A DNA stretch of 13,337 nt from CAWEQO01 sp963811225 (GTDB taxonomy: Bacteria > Chloroflexota > Anaerolineae > Anaerolineales > Anaerolineaceae), in the NCBI GenBank assembly GCA_963811225.1, contig CAWEQO010000010.1, forward strand, positions 1-13,337. Direction: 5' to 3'. Shown here in pieces: positions 6,224 to 13,337 of the stretch. The notes under the pieces are model-generated. The model did not search any database and was not told the origin of the DNA. It saw nothing but the letters and a program-made list of their open reading frames with translations. Made by a program: the position numbers and the translations under genes. Every line of letters begins with the position of its first letter. Position 1 is the first letter of the stretch.

Positions 6224-7362
6224 TATCCAGCCAAAACCTTCAGCAAATAGTCAGTGTCCCAACCGCATTTCAGGCGCTTGGCTTTGATGCCAGCCTTGAC
6301 AGTCGTCTCCAGCTTGAGCAAATTGAGCGCCATATGCCTCAAAATTGCGAAATTCTGAGGGGCATTATCCTTACGAACCCGGCTGTGATCTTCATTGAAA
6401 GCGATATCCAGCACCCAGTGCAAGCCGTTCTCAATGCCCCAATAACTACGCTTGGCTTGTAAGATCTTCTTTGCATCACTCTCTAAGCTGGTAATGAAGT
6501 AACGGTCCTGCACTTCCCGTTCCTCTCCAATTTGCCGTTCAGACAGGATCATCACCAAGCTTTCGACCCCTTTCCAGCGATCTAATTCACGGATATTCGC
6601 CAGGTATTCCGGGTCAGAGATGCTCCAGCACTCGCGAATTTCAATGCGGCCATGGTTCTTGTTGACTACTTTGGCGTAACTGTAAGGCGCTCCCTCGAAA
6701 TTGTATTTCCAATCGTCTTCAAACAGATCGTGGATGTCCTCGTAGAGATGCTCCTGATTCTCTTTGACGGCCAGGATGTAGTCTGCCCCTTGGTCAATGA
6801 TCGTTTTCGCAATCTTGGTTTGCGTCCCCATCGCATCCACCACAACAATACAACCCGCCAGTTCTAAAACCTTTAGCAACTGTGGAACGGCGGTAATCTC
6901 GTTGGATTTGTCATCCACTTTGCGCTGTCCCAAGACCAACTGGTTGGCGGTTGCCCAGGCACTCACCATATAAATGCCCGCTTTGCCTGCCGGAAGATCC
7001 TTCGAGCCCCTCATCTGCTTGCCGTCAATCGCGATCACTTGCCCTTGCGTCAGCTCTTGGATCAGCTTGACCCACTCCATGAAGCCACTTTCGAACTCTA
7101 CCGGATTGATCAGGGCAAACACACGCCCAAACGTGTCGTGCGAAGGAATACCGTTGGGCAATTCCAGGAATGTTTTCAGCCACTCCTTCTTGCTGTTGCC
7201 AAACATCTCGACATCCACCCAGCTATCCGCTCCACAAATCACGGCCAGAATCGCGATGATCAAGATTTCAATGAGTTTGTGTCGCTTGGTCCGATCAATT
7301 CTTGGATCTTTGATCTTGCTAAAACACTTTTTGAGACTTCCCAGCTCTGGTTCTTGGGCCAT
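6223..7362 (-). CDS. ISAs1-family transposase
   Basis: A 379-residue, apparently intact transposase that mobilises the surrounding element. The N-terminal region (about 8-100) contains DPRIDRTKRHKLIEILII and HDTFGRVF, typical of the ISAs1 N-terminal domain. The catalytic residues are probably D113 in AIDGKQMRGS, D176 in VVVDAMGTQ and E311 in RSYWGIENGLHWVLD, followed by the conserved FNEDHSR. The C-terminal LRHMALNLLK is also typical. CAGGAG (rc of 7371-7376) lies about eight bases before the ATG. Length and motif order match full-length family members, and there is no internal stop or frameshift. Confidence 0.95.
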   Translation of the reverse strand: MAQEPELGSLKKCFSKIKDPRIDRTKRHKLIEILIIAILAVICGADSWVDVEMFGNSKKEWLKTFLELPNGIPSHDTFGRVFALINPVEFESGFMEWVKLIQELTQGQVIAIDGKQMRGSKDLPAGKAGIYMVSAWATANQLVLGQRKVDDKSNEITAVPQLLKVLELAGCIVVVDAMGTQTKIAKTIIDQGADYILAVKENQEHLYEDIHDLFEDDWKYNFEGAPYSYAKVVNKNHGRIEIRECWSISDPEYLANIRELDRWKGVESLVMILSERQIGEEREVQDRYFITSLESDAKKILQAKRSYWGIENGLHWVLDIAFNEDHSRVRKDNAPQNFAILRHMALNLLKLETTVKAGIKAKRLKCGWDTDYLLKVLAG

Positions 7363-7402
7363 GCTCGCTTCTCCTGTTTGCGACCATTATCCCACCTTAT
7401 TT

Positions 7403-7418
7403 AGATGCGATTGCCCTA
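7403..7418. repeat. ISAs1 right terminal inverted repeat
   Basis: agatgcgattgcccta, exact reverse complement of 6208-6223. Confidence 0.9.
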
Positions 7419-7427
7419 GCAATGGGG
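7419..7427. repeat. Target site duplication, right copy (ISAs1)
   Basis: gcaatgggg, identical to 6199-6207, directly adjoining the right terminal repeat. Confidence 0.88.
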
Positions 7428-7456
7428 GTATATGTGGTAACGAAAGCAGCTATAAT
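7428..7456 (+). promoter_or_regulatory. Promoter of the dehydrogenase-ABC operon
   Basis: A perfect TATAAT at 7451-7456 lies 29 bp before the ATG. The -35 region (around 7428-7433, gtatat) does not match TTGACA, which suggests an activator-dependent or weak promoter. The ISAs1 target duplication ends at 7427, directly against the -35 position. Confidence 0.55.
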
Positions 7457-7484
7457 GATACAAACCCACAATGGAGAGATTATC

Positions 7485-8514
7485 ATGAAAGCTGTTCGAT
7501 TGGTAGAGGTTGGCAAACCTCTTGAAATGCACGACATCCCCGTTCCAACCATCGGCGACCGCGAGGTGCTGGTGCGAAGTCAAGGCGGCGGGCATTTGCC
7601 ACTCCGACGCGCACTACCGGTCCGGAAACTCGCCGGTCCACCCCCTGCCGATGACACTCGGCCATGAAGTGGCGGGAGTGGTCGAAGCGATCGGCGAGAA
7701 GGTCACCCGCGCCAAAGTAGGCGACCGGGTATGCCTGCACTACATGGTGGTGTGCGGAGACTGCTACTACTGCAGCACCGGCAACGAGCAGTTCTGTGAG
7801 AAGGGATTGATGCTGGGCCACTACACCAATGGCGGCTATGCCGAGTATATCGCCGTACCCGAGCGCAACGCTGTGCCGCTGCCGGACGAGATTCCCTTTG
7901 AGCAGGGCGCAACGCTGATGTGCGCCTCGGCCACCTCCTTCCACGGACTGCGCAAGGGGCGCTTCCAACCCGGCGAGCGGCTGGCAGTGGTCGGCATCGG
8001 CGGGCTGGGCATGTCGGCCGTCCAGTTGGGGCGGGCTTTCGGGGCGCTGGAGGTCTACGCAGTCGATATCAACCCCGAAAAGCTGGCCCTGGCCGAGAAG
8101 TACGGGGCCATTCCGATCGACGCCAACGCCAGCGATCCGGTCGAGCAGATCCGGGCGCGCACCGGCGGCCGGGGCGTCGATGTGGCGATGGAGGTGATCG
8201 GCCTTCCGCAAACCATGCGCCAGGCCCTGCGCAGCCTGGCTCCGTTTGGCCGGGCAGTGATGGTTGGCATCAGCAGCCGCCCGTTAGAGATCGACACGTA
8301 CCACGAGCTGCTAGGGCCTGAAGCCGAGCTGATCGGCTCGAACGACCACCTGCTGCAAGAGCTGCCCCTGCTGGTGGAACTGGCCCGGCGCGGCTCGCTC
8401 GATCTATCGGAGGTCGTCACCCAGACCATTCCACTGGATGCAGGCATGATCAACCAGACACTCGACAACTTAGAGCGGTTTGGGGGCGGTGTCCGCACCG
8501 TGATTGTCCCATAA
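7485..8514 (+). CDS. Zinc-dependent alcohol dehydrogenase, frameshifted
   Basis: A medium-chain zinc alcohol dehydrogenase, 342 residues when a frameshift is repaired; it would oxidise an alcohol or reduce an aldehyde with NAD(P)(H). GGAGAG (7473-7478) supports the ATG at 7485. Frame 1 gives MKAVRLVEVG to REVLVR. One extra base at 7577/7578 (cgaagtc) then shifts the frame, and VKAAGICHSDAHYRSG continues to 8514. In the repaired protein the catalytic zinc ligands are C38, H60 (GHE) and C146. The structural zinc is held by C90, C93, C96 and C104. The nucleotide-binding motif is GIGGLG (170-175), with an acidic residue in AVDINPEK pointing to NAD. The substrate cannot be read from the sequence. 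It is the first gene of an operon with the ABC genes, 12 bp from the next start. Unless the shift is a sequencing error, the enzyme is not made. Confidence 0.88.
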
Positions 8515-8526
8515 GGAGAGATCTCA

Positions 8527-9490
8527 ATGGAACCTACGGAAGCACTGGTCATTAAGACTTCGCGGGTTAAGCAAGTCCTTTGGCGAGGTACAGGCGCTCA
8601 AAGACCTGAACCTCGACGTGCCCAAGAACTCTATCTTCGGCTTCCTCGGGCCGAACGGCTCGGGCAAGAGCACGACTATCAAGCTGCTGCTGGGGTTGAT
8701 CCAGCCGACCGCCGGCGGCGCGCAGGTCTTCGGTCACGACATCCAGGGTGACAGCGTCGCCATTCGGAGGCGGATCGGCTACCTGGCGCAAGATCCACGC
8801 TATTACGAGCACATGACGGCGCGCGAGACGGTGCGCTTCGTGGCGCGCTTCTTTTATAAGGGCCAGGACCAGCTGATCGAGGAGCGTGTCAGCGAGGTGC
8901 TGCACCTGGTGGGGCTGGAAGATAAAGCCGACCGGCCGATCAAGGGCTTCTCTGGCGGCGAACGCCAGCGGTTGGGCATCGCCCAGGCGCAGGTCAACTA
9001 CCCCGACCTGCTGATCCTGGACGAGCCGGCCGCCTCGCTGGATCCGATGGGCCGGCACGACGTGCTGGCGGTGATGGAGCGCTTGCGCAAGTACACCACC
9101 ATCTTCTACTCGACTCACATTCTAGAAGACGTCCAGCGGGTCAGCGACACCGTTGCGATCCTCAACCACGGGCGGCTGATTGCCCAGGCGCCGATCCAGA
9201 CGCTGCTGGCGGGCGGCTCGATGATCTATACCATCGCCGTCAAGGGCAACGATGAAGCTGCCCGGACGCGCGCCGCGGGGCTGCCGTGGGTGACCAACCT
9301 GACCTGCCAGGCGCGGGACGGGCTGAGCCAATGGCAGGTGGCAGTCTCCGACGAGGCCGCCGCCGAGCAGCAACTGCTGCGCATGGTGCTGGAAGATCAG
9401 GCACTCACAGTGACCCAGTTTGGGCGCAAGACCTCCAACCTGGAAGACGTCTTCTTGAACCTGGTGGAAGGGAGCGAGAAAAATGAGTGA
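8527..9490 (+). CDS. ABC transporter ATP-binding protein, apparent frameshift near start
   Basis: The ATPase subunit of an ABC-2 type exporter, about 320 residues. It has Walker A GPNGSGKST (41-49), Q-loop Q88 (YLAQDP), signature FSGGERQRLG (141-150), Walker B LLILDEP (D165, E166), D-loop SLDP and H-loop H197. A C-terminal extension of about 100 residues is typical of drug- or lipid-export ATPases. AAGGAGAG lies just before the ATG at 8527, but that frame leaves the gene after 13 residues. Removing one G from the run at 8564-8566 joins MEPTEALVIKTSR to LSKSFGEVQALKDL exactly as in the family. Without repair, the long frame starts at a TTG at 8504 inside the dehydrogenase gene and has an implausible N-terminus. 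It overlaps the permease gene by 8 bp, so the two are translationally coupled. Confidence 0.92.
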
Positions 9491-10322
9491 GGACACGAAC
9501 CTGCAATCCATGAACGCCATGCCCGCCCACCGGGCCTTGAAGCCGGCAGATAGCAGTCCCAGGCTAGGCGGCTTTAACAACCTGTTCTCTAAAGAACTGG
9601 GCGACTGGTTCCATTCCCGCCGCTGGATCCGGCAGTTGATCCTATGGGTCGGCATTATCAACGTATCCACGGCGTTTATCATGCTGGCGGCCGCCAGCGA
9701 CGCCGCCCAGGCGGCCGAAGAGATGCCTTCGACCCTCGAGATGGGCGCGCAGATGATCTTCGCCATGATGGTCATCGGCGGCTCGATTGGGGCGATCATC
9801 ATGGCCCAGGATGAGGTCATCGGCGAGAAGACCAGCGGCACGGCCGCCTGGGTCCTGTCCAAGCCGGTCTCGCGCAGCGCCCTGATCCTGGCCAAGCTGC
9901 TGGCAAACACGATTGGCATCCTGGTGTTTGTGATCGGTATCCCGGCAGTCATCGGCTACTTTGAGGTTTGGGCGGCAGCCGGTACGGCGCTGCCGGTGGC
10001 GCCGTACATCGCCGCGACCGGAACGGCAGCGCTCGGCCCGTTGTTCTATATGAGCCTGGCGATCATGCTGGGCGTGCTGTTTGACCGGCGCGGCCCGGTG
10101 CTGGGCATCAGCCTGGCGGTGCTGCTGGGCGGAAGCGCCCTGCTGAACATGCTCCCGGCTCTGGCGACCGCGCTGCCGCTGGCGCTGCAAAACATCAGCG
10201 CAGCGCTGGTGCTGGGGGTGCCCTTGCCCGCCGTCATGCTGGTCGAAATACCGGTCACCGTCGTCTGGATGATCCTGTTCGTGGTGATCGCCGTGCTGCG
10301 CTTTGAGAAGGTAGAGTTCTAA
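9483..10322 (+). CDS. ABC-2 type transporter permease
   Basis: A 279-residue membrane subunit that forms the exporter with the preceding ATPase. The N-terminal 45 residues are cytosolic and include LFSKELGDWFHSRRW, the amphipathic entry helix seen in ABC-2 permeases. About six membrane segments follow, roughly at 49-69, 93-109, 137-158, 167-196, 203-231 and 243-271. The conserved GEKTSGTAAWVLSKPVSR stretch (114-131) lies between the second and third helices, as in this family. The ATG overlaps the end of the ATPase gene (ATGAGTGA, 9483-9490). The exported substrate is unknown; association with a dehydrogenase is not diagnostic. The frame is intact, so an earlier frameshift would affect it only through coupling. 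Confidence 0.9.
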   Translation: MSEDTNLQSMNAMPAHRALKPADSSPRLGGFNNLFSKELGDWFHSRRWIRQLILWVGIINVSTAFIMLAAASDAAQAAEEMPSTLEMGAQMIFAMMVIGGSIGAIIMAQDEVIGEKTSGTAAWVLSKPVSRSALILAKLLANTIGILVFVIGIPAVIGYFEVWAAAGTALPVAPYIAATGTAALGPLFYMSLAIMLGVLFDRRGPVLGISLAVLLGGSALLNMLPALATALPLALQNISAALVLGVPLPAVMLVEIPVTVVWMILFVVIAVLRFEKVEF

Positions 10323-10359
10323 TCTCTAAACCCAGATCCATCCTCCCGGGTGACGAAAG

Positions 10360-10670
10360 ATGTCCGACCTGGCGTGGATTTCACCGGTGTTCGTGCTGAT
10401 CCTGGCCGCGGTCCTTATCCTGGCGCTGGCCGGGCTGCTGCCGGTATTCGGCCTGCGCAAATCAAGCCGGTCGCCGCGGGAAAAGACGCCGGGCAGCCTG
10501 AATCAAACACTGACGGCCGGATGCAAAATTATGCGAACCACATTGGATCGAACGCTCAGGTGTGGGTGATCGAAGAGGGCGGGCATTGTGAAGGCCCGGC
10601 TCGACAGCCAGAGGAATACGCCTGGTAGTTTGTGCAGTTCTTCGACCAGGCGTTTGCCCAAGGGGAATAA
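10360..10670 (+). pseudogene. Alpha/beta-hydrolase remnant
   Basis: Two pieces of what looks like one decayed gene. From 10360 an ATG opens a frame whose first 35 residues form a membrane helix (VFVLILAAVLILALAGLLPVF). In another frame, about 10524-10625 encodes YANHIGSNAQVWVIEEGGH and then ARQPEEYAW, a typical alpha/beta-hydrolase C-terminus with the catalytic-type His. An in-frame TAG (10626-10628) follows, then FVQFFDQAFAQGE and a TAA at 10668. The nucleophile elbow and most of the hydrolase core are absent. A large internal deletion, a frame change and a stop codon therefore indicate a pseudogene. The N-terminal piece might instead be a small membrane protein in its own right, since only its position links it to the hydrolase tail. 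It lies downstream of the ABC permease and converges on the channel gene. Confidence 0.55.
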
Positions 10671-10702
10671 CGATTGGCTGCAGGCGGCCATCCGGATGAA
10701 GG

Positions 10703-11533
10703 TTATTCCTGCTCCACCTTGTCGATCAAGTATTCGATCCGGGCCTGGAGCAGGTTCACCTGGGCTTTAAGCGCGGCAACCTCATCCTTACCCGACACTT
10801 CAAACTCTTCGCTCTCTGCCTCCTGACCGATGAAGAAGGTCGCCAGGGTAGCAGTGGCATATCCAAAGACGGTGAAGGCGTAGATCGAGATCAGCAGCGC
10901 GAGTGTCTGGCCTTCAGGCGACTGCGGCCACTGGCCGGTGCCCATCGTAGTAACCATCATCGCCGTCCACCAGAGCGACTCGCCGTAGTTGGCAAAGTTC
11001 TCCTGGCCGGCGAAGCGGTGCTCGAAAGCATACATCCCGGCTGCGCCGAGCAGCACCACCAGCAAGCTCAGCAGCATCACATAGCCAAAGCCGCGGCGGC
11101 GCAAAGCGCCACGCAACGAACGCATGCCGCGATTGAAGGTGGCCACCACCGAGACGAGGCTGACCGTCCCGGCAGATGATATGATCGGGAACATGCGCAA
11201 AAAATACGCCAGGCGGAAGATGCGCAGCATCGGCAACGCCAGCGAGAGGATCGTCAGCCAATTATGGCGGAGGAAGCGCAACCGGTCAGGAGCGATGAAG
11301 AAGCGCAGCAGAAAGTCGAGGACAAAGACGCCCCAAATAATGAGCACAAAGCTGCTCAACAAGGGGTTCAATCCGGATATCAGATCGACGATTAGCAAGA
11401 TGAGCCAAACGAAGCCCAGCACCATGATGGGCAGCTCAAGCAGCGATTCGACCTGGGCCAGCGCCTGGTAGCGCTCTTCGTCCAAGACTTCTTCCTCTTC
11501 TTCGGTGTGGTTGTTTTTATGATTGCGCTCCAT
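10703..11533 (-). CDS. Voltage-gated-like ion channel with unusual filter
   Basis: A 276-residue channel subunit with the six-helix plan of voltage-gated potassium channels. The N-terminus is acidic. S1-S3 fall around 33-53, 58-80 and 90-101. An S4-like helix carries spaced arginines (R104, R107, R113), followed by a basic S4-S5 linker (RGMRSLRGALRRR). S5 is about 150-170, a pore loop covers 183-203, and S6 is about 208-236. The filter region reads TTMGTGQWPQ (195-204) instead of the potassium signature TVGYGD, so ion selectivity cannot be assumed. The C-terminal DEVAALKAQVNLLQARIEYL (about 250-269) is a heptad coiled coil, probably for assembly. GGAGG (rc of 11539-11543) supports the start. 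It is divergent from the nitroreductase gene. Confidence 0.85.
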   Translation of the reverse strand: MERNHKNNHTEEEEEVLDEERYQALAQVESLLELPIMVLGFVWLILLIVDLISGLNPLLSSFVLIIWGVFVLDFLLRFFIAPDRLRFLRHNWLTILSLALPMLRIFRLAYFLRMFPIISSAGTVSLVSVVATFNRGMRSLRGALRRRGFGYVMLLSLLVVLLGAAGMYAFEHRFAGQENFANYGESLWWTAMMVTTMGTGQWPQSPEGQTLALLISIYAFTVFGYATATLATFFIGQEAESEEFEVSGKDEVAALKAQVNLLQARIEYLIDKVEQE

Positions 11534-11560
11534 CTAAGCCTCCATCTCCCCTTAATTGTG

Positions 11561-11577
11561 GATTGATTATGTCAATC
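11561..11577. repeat. Short inverted repeat in divergent promoter region
   Basis: gattga (11561-11566) and tcaatc (11572-11577) are perfect 6-bp inverted repeats with a 5-bp loop, 28 bp upstream of the channel start. It may be an operator; nothing else supports this. No clear promoter for the channel is visible in this spacer. Confidence 0.25.
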
Positions 11578-11707
11578 ATCGTACCATAATGAAAGTTTGA
11601 AAATTAAGCGCTTCCGGCTGCCGGCGAGGATATTTCCACCCAAGTGAATCTGGACCAGGCGGTATCCTGTTGTATCGCGTAATTGAGAATTGGGCGAGGT
11701 TTTTCTC

Positions 11708-11736
11708 TTGACATGCGTAAATAGCCTGGCTACAAT
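11708..11736 (+). promoter_or_regulatory. Near-consensus sigma70 promoter for nitroreductase
   Basis: A perfect TTGACA (11708-11713) and TACAAT (11731-11736) are separated by 17 bp, 41 bp before the ATG at 11778. This is the strongest promoter in the window and suggests constitutive expression. Confidence 0.8.
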
Positions 11737-11777
11737 CTTTCAAACAGAACATTTTTTCCATCAATGGAGGGGAACAT

Positions 11778-12404
11778 ATGGATGTCTACGAAGCGATGGC
11801 GGCCCGCAAGACAATTCGCGATTTCTCGCCGCAACCCATCGAGCCGGAAGTGGTCCGGCGCTTGATCACAGCCGGTTTTACCGCGCCCACAAACAACCAT
11901 ATGCGGCAGTGGCATTTTGTGCTGCTGCAAGATTGCCTGCTGCGCAAAGAGCTGCTTGATAAAGTCATCAAACCGGTAGGGCGCAAAGGCGCGATCGGCA
12001 TCATCAACCGCTGGCAAATGACCGATCCCGTCCAGCGCGAGATGTACATTGAAGGCATCCCACGCCAATTCGGAATGTTAATGAATTGCGCCTGCCTGAT
12101 CCTGCCGTTCTTCGAGCAGCAAACACCCTTGTTGAAACCGAAGGACCTATCGGCGCTAAATCCGTTTGCATCGATCTGGTGCGTGGTCGAGAATATGCTG
12201 GTGGCAGCCGCCGCCGAAGGCATTTTTGGGGTCACCCGCATTCCTTTTGAGAAGGAGCGCAAGACGATCAAGGAGTTCGTGCAAGCGCCGGAAGGCTACG
12301 AAATTCCCTGCTACATCGCCCTGGGATACCCGGCTGAAAACGCGCAGCGCTCAAGGCAAGTAGAAATCAACCTGGATGAAAGGATGCATACCGACCACTG
12401 GTGA
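11778..12404 (+). CDS. Nitroreductase family protein
   Basis: A 208-residue flavoprotein of the nitroreductase family, which uses FMN and NAD(P)H to reduce nitro compounds, quinones or related substrates as a cytosolic dimer. Diagnostic features are RKTIRDFSPQPI (10-21, FMN phosphate contacts), APTNNHMRQWHF (36-47), MLVAAAAEGIFG (140-151) and the C-terminal CYIALGYPAE (178-187). GGAGGGG lies five bases before the ATG, and a near-consensus promoter is directly upstream. The natural substrate is not evident. It is divergent from the ion channel gene and is followed after about 85 bp by the lipoprotein gene on the same strand, which may be read through. Confidence 0.9.
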   Translation: MDVYEAMAARKTIRDFSPQPIEPEVVRRLITAGFTAPTNNHMRQWHFVLLQDCLLRKELLDKVIKPVGRKGAIGIINRWQMTDPVQREMYIEGIPRQFGMLMNCACLILPFFEQQTPLLKPKDLSALNPFASIWCVVENMLVAAAAEGIFGVTRIPFEKERKTIKEFVQAPEGYEIPCYIALGYPAENAQRSRQVEINLDERMHTDHW

Positions 12405-12489
12405 ACCGAAAAGCTTTCTTATTTCAGCAAATGCCTCCGAGCAGGCGTAGAAATTGGCCTGGGCGTACGGCAATGCGCCGCCGGCTCGC

Positions 12490-13272
12490 ATGTTGTGGTT
12501 GAGCTGCCTGCTGGTGACGGCTGTCACGGCATGTGCGCTGCCCGCTGCGGTCACGCCAAGCGCTGCGCCATCCTCTACCCCCGCGCCAAGCGCCGCCCCG
12601 ACTACAAGACCAACCGGCACCGCCTCACCGACGGCAGCCCCAAGCGCTACGGCGACTCCGACCGCGACCGATACAGCCACCCCTCTACCAACCGCCACCT
12701 TCACCCAGACGCCGGTTCCCACCTACGTCGCTTTGCGCGGCGAGGTGATCATCGACCAAGCGGTCTGCCATTACGGGCCGGGCGCACCGTATCTCTACCT
12801 GTATGGGGTATATAAGGGCAGCCACATGCAGATTTTGCGGCGGATCAAGTACGGCAATTACATCGAGGTGCAGGCGATTGGCGGCAACAATCCGTGCTGG
12901 GTGCGCGAGGACTATTTTGAAGTCGAAGGGAATTTGCAGAACGTACAGCCGGTGGACGCGGAAGAGGTCAAACTGCCACAGTCCCCTTACTACGGACCGC
13001 TGACCGGTGTTTCGGCTCGCCGGGACGGCGACAAAGTCACGGTGTTCTGGCATCCGCTGGCGCTGAAGGCCGGAGACGACTCCGAGCAGACACCCTACAT
13101 AGTCGAGGCGTGGGTTTGCCAGGGAGGAGAGTTCGTCTTTAAACCGGTCGGCTCATACAATACGGCGGTCGAGATCCTGGACGAAACCGACTGCGAGCAA
13201 ACCTCACACGCAGACGTGGTGGCGGCCGAAAAGCACGGCTACACCCGGCGCGTGGAAGTGCCGTGGCCGTAG
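12490..13272 (+). CDS. Putative lipoprotein with SH3-like domain
   Basis: A 260-residue exported protein of unknown function. The N-terminus MLWLSCLLVTAVTAC is a short signal with a plausible lipobox (V12-T13-A14-C15), so it is probably a lipid-anchored protein. Residues 22-78 are a low-complexity Thr/Pro/Ala/Ser linker, common in surface proteins of filamentous Chloroflexota. Residues about 80-147 look like a bacterial SH3-type domain (AVCHYGPGAPYLYLYGVYKG and CWVREDYFEVEG). Residues about 162-260 resemble a fibronectin III-like sandwich (LTGVSARRDGDKVTVFWHP). Cysteines at 93, 136, 210 and 235 could form disulfides. The ATG at 12490 fits the signal peptide but has no clear ribosome-binding site; an in-frame TTG at 12454 would add 12 residues, including one arginine. 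No partner gene is visible before the window ends. Confidence 0.75.
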   Translation: MLWLSCLLVTAVTACALPAAVTPSAAPSSTPAPSAAPTTRPTGTASPTAAPSATATPTATDTATPLPTATFTQTPVPTYVALRGEVIIDQAVCHYGPGAPYLYLYGVYKGSHMQILRRIKYGNYIEVQAIGGNNPCWVREDYFEVEGNLQNVQPVDAEEVKLPQSPYYGPLTGVSARRDGDKVTVFWHPLALKAGDDSEQTPYIVEAWVCQGGEFVFKPVGSYNTAVEILDETDCEQTSHADVVAAEKHGYTRRVEVPWP

Positions 13273-13337
13273 AACGACAAGGGTGCCTCTTGGCGCCTAC
13301 AATTCCATATAAATTCGGATGGAGTAATCCATTTCTG

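Larger units (their letters stand above)
6208..7418 (-). mobile_element. Complete ISAs1-family insertion sequence
   Basis: The element is about 1,211 bp, with perfect 16-bp terminal inverted repeats, tagggcaatcgcatct at 6208-6223 and its reverse complement at 7403-7418. A 9-bp direct repeat flanks it. It encodes one intact transposase on the minus strand. It lies between the membrane protein gene at 5424 and the alcohol dehydrogenase operon, with its right end 32 bp upstream of the operon's TATAAT box. The insertion therefore replaced everything beyond about -45 of that promoter. Confidence 0.92.

Noticed and set aside
1001..7418. Composite transposon formed by the two insertion sequences
   Set aside because: The elements belong to different families (IS66 and ISAs1) with unrelated ends, and each has its own target duplication, so they inserted independently.
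13281..13297. Hairpin after the lipoprotein gene
   Set aside because: Only six pairs including one G-U, and no T run follows, so I do not call a terminator.

Overview
The window looks like a GC-rich bacterial chromosome segment, probably from a Chloroflexota (Anaerolineae-like) genome or metagenome bin. This rests on weak evidence: a lipoprotein with a long Thr/Pro/Ala/Ser linker followed by an SH3-like domain, several orphan housekeeping-type genes, and single-ORF IS66 and ISAs1 insertion sequences. No rRNA, tRNA, CRISPR array, phage module or defence island is visible.

Layout. 1-426 has no supported gene but holds two strong hairpins. A small minus-strand gene with an N-terminal RGAQPGNKNA motif (427-876) has a good promoter whose -35 box is covered by a 9-bp inverted repeat. 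A complete IS66-family element (1001-2544, 15-bp perfect terminal repeats, 8-bp target duplication) follows. Then come a CPBP-family membrane protease (plus) and, convergent to it, a minus-strand pair: a dienelactone hydrolase-like enzyme (one-base frameshift) followed by a DUF1801 protein. A DoxX-like membrane protein (plus, clear promoter) converges on a two-helix membrane protein (minus). A complete ISAs1-family element (6208-7418, 16-bp terminal repeats, 9-bp target duplication) sits just upstream of the promoter of the next operon.

That operon (7485-10322, plus) encodes a zinc alcohol dehydrogenase, an ABC transporter ATPase and an ABC-2 type permease. The first two genes each carry an apparent one-base insertion near the 5' end. 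A decayed alpha/beta-hydrolase remnant follows (to 10670). A minus-strand 6-TM ion channel with a non-canonical selectivity filter and a C-terminal coiled coil is next, divergent from a nitroreductase with a near-consensus sigma70 promoter. The window closes with the SH3-like lipoprotein.

The genes do not form one obvious pathway. I did not find a convincing new multi-gene system. The best points for follow-up are the two precisely delimited insertion sequences, three single-base frameshifts in otherwise conserved genes (assembly error or real decay), the operator-like palindrome at 952-976, the unusual channel filter and the hydrolase remnant.
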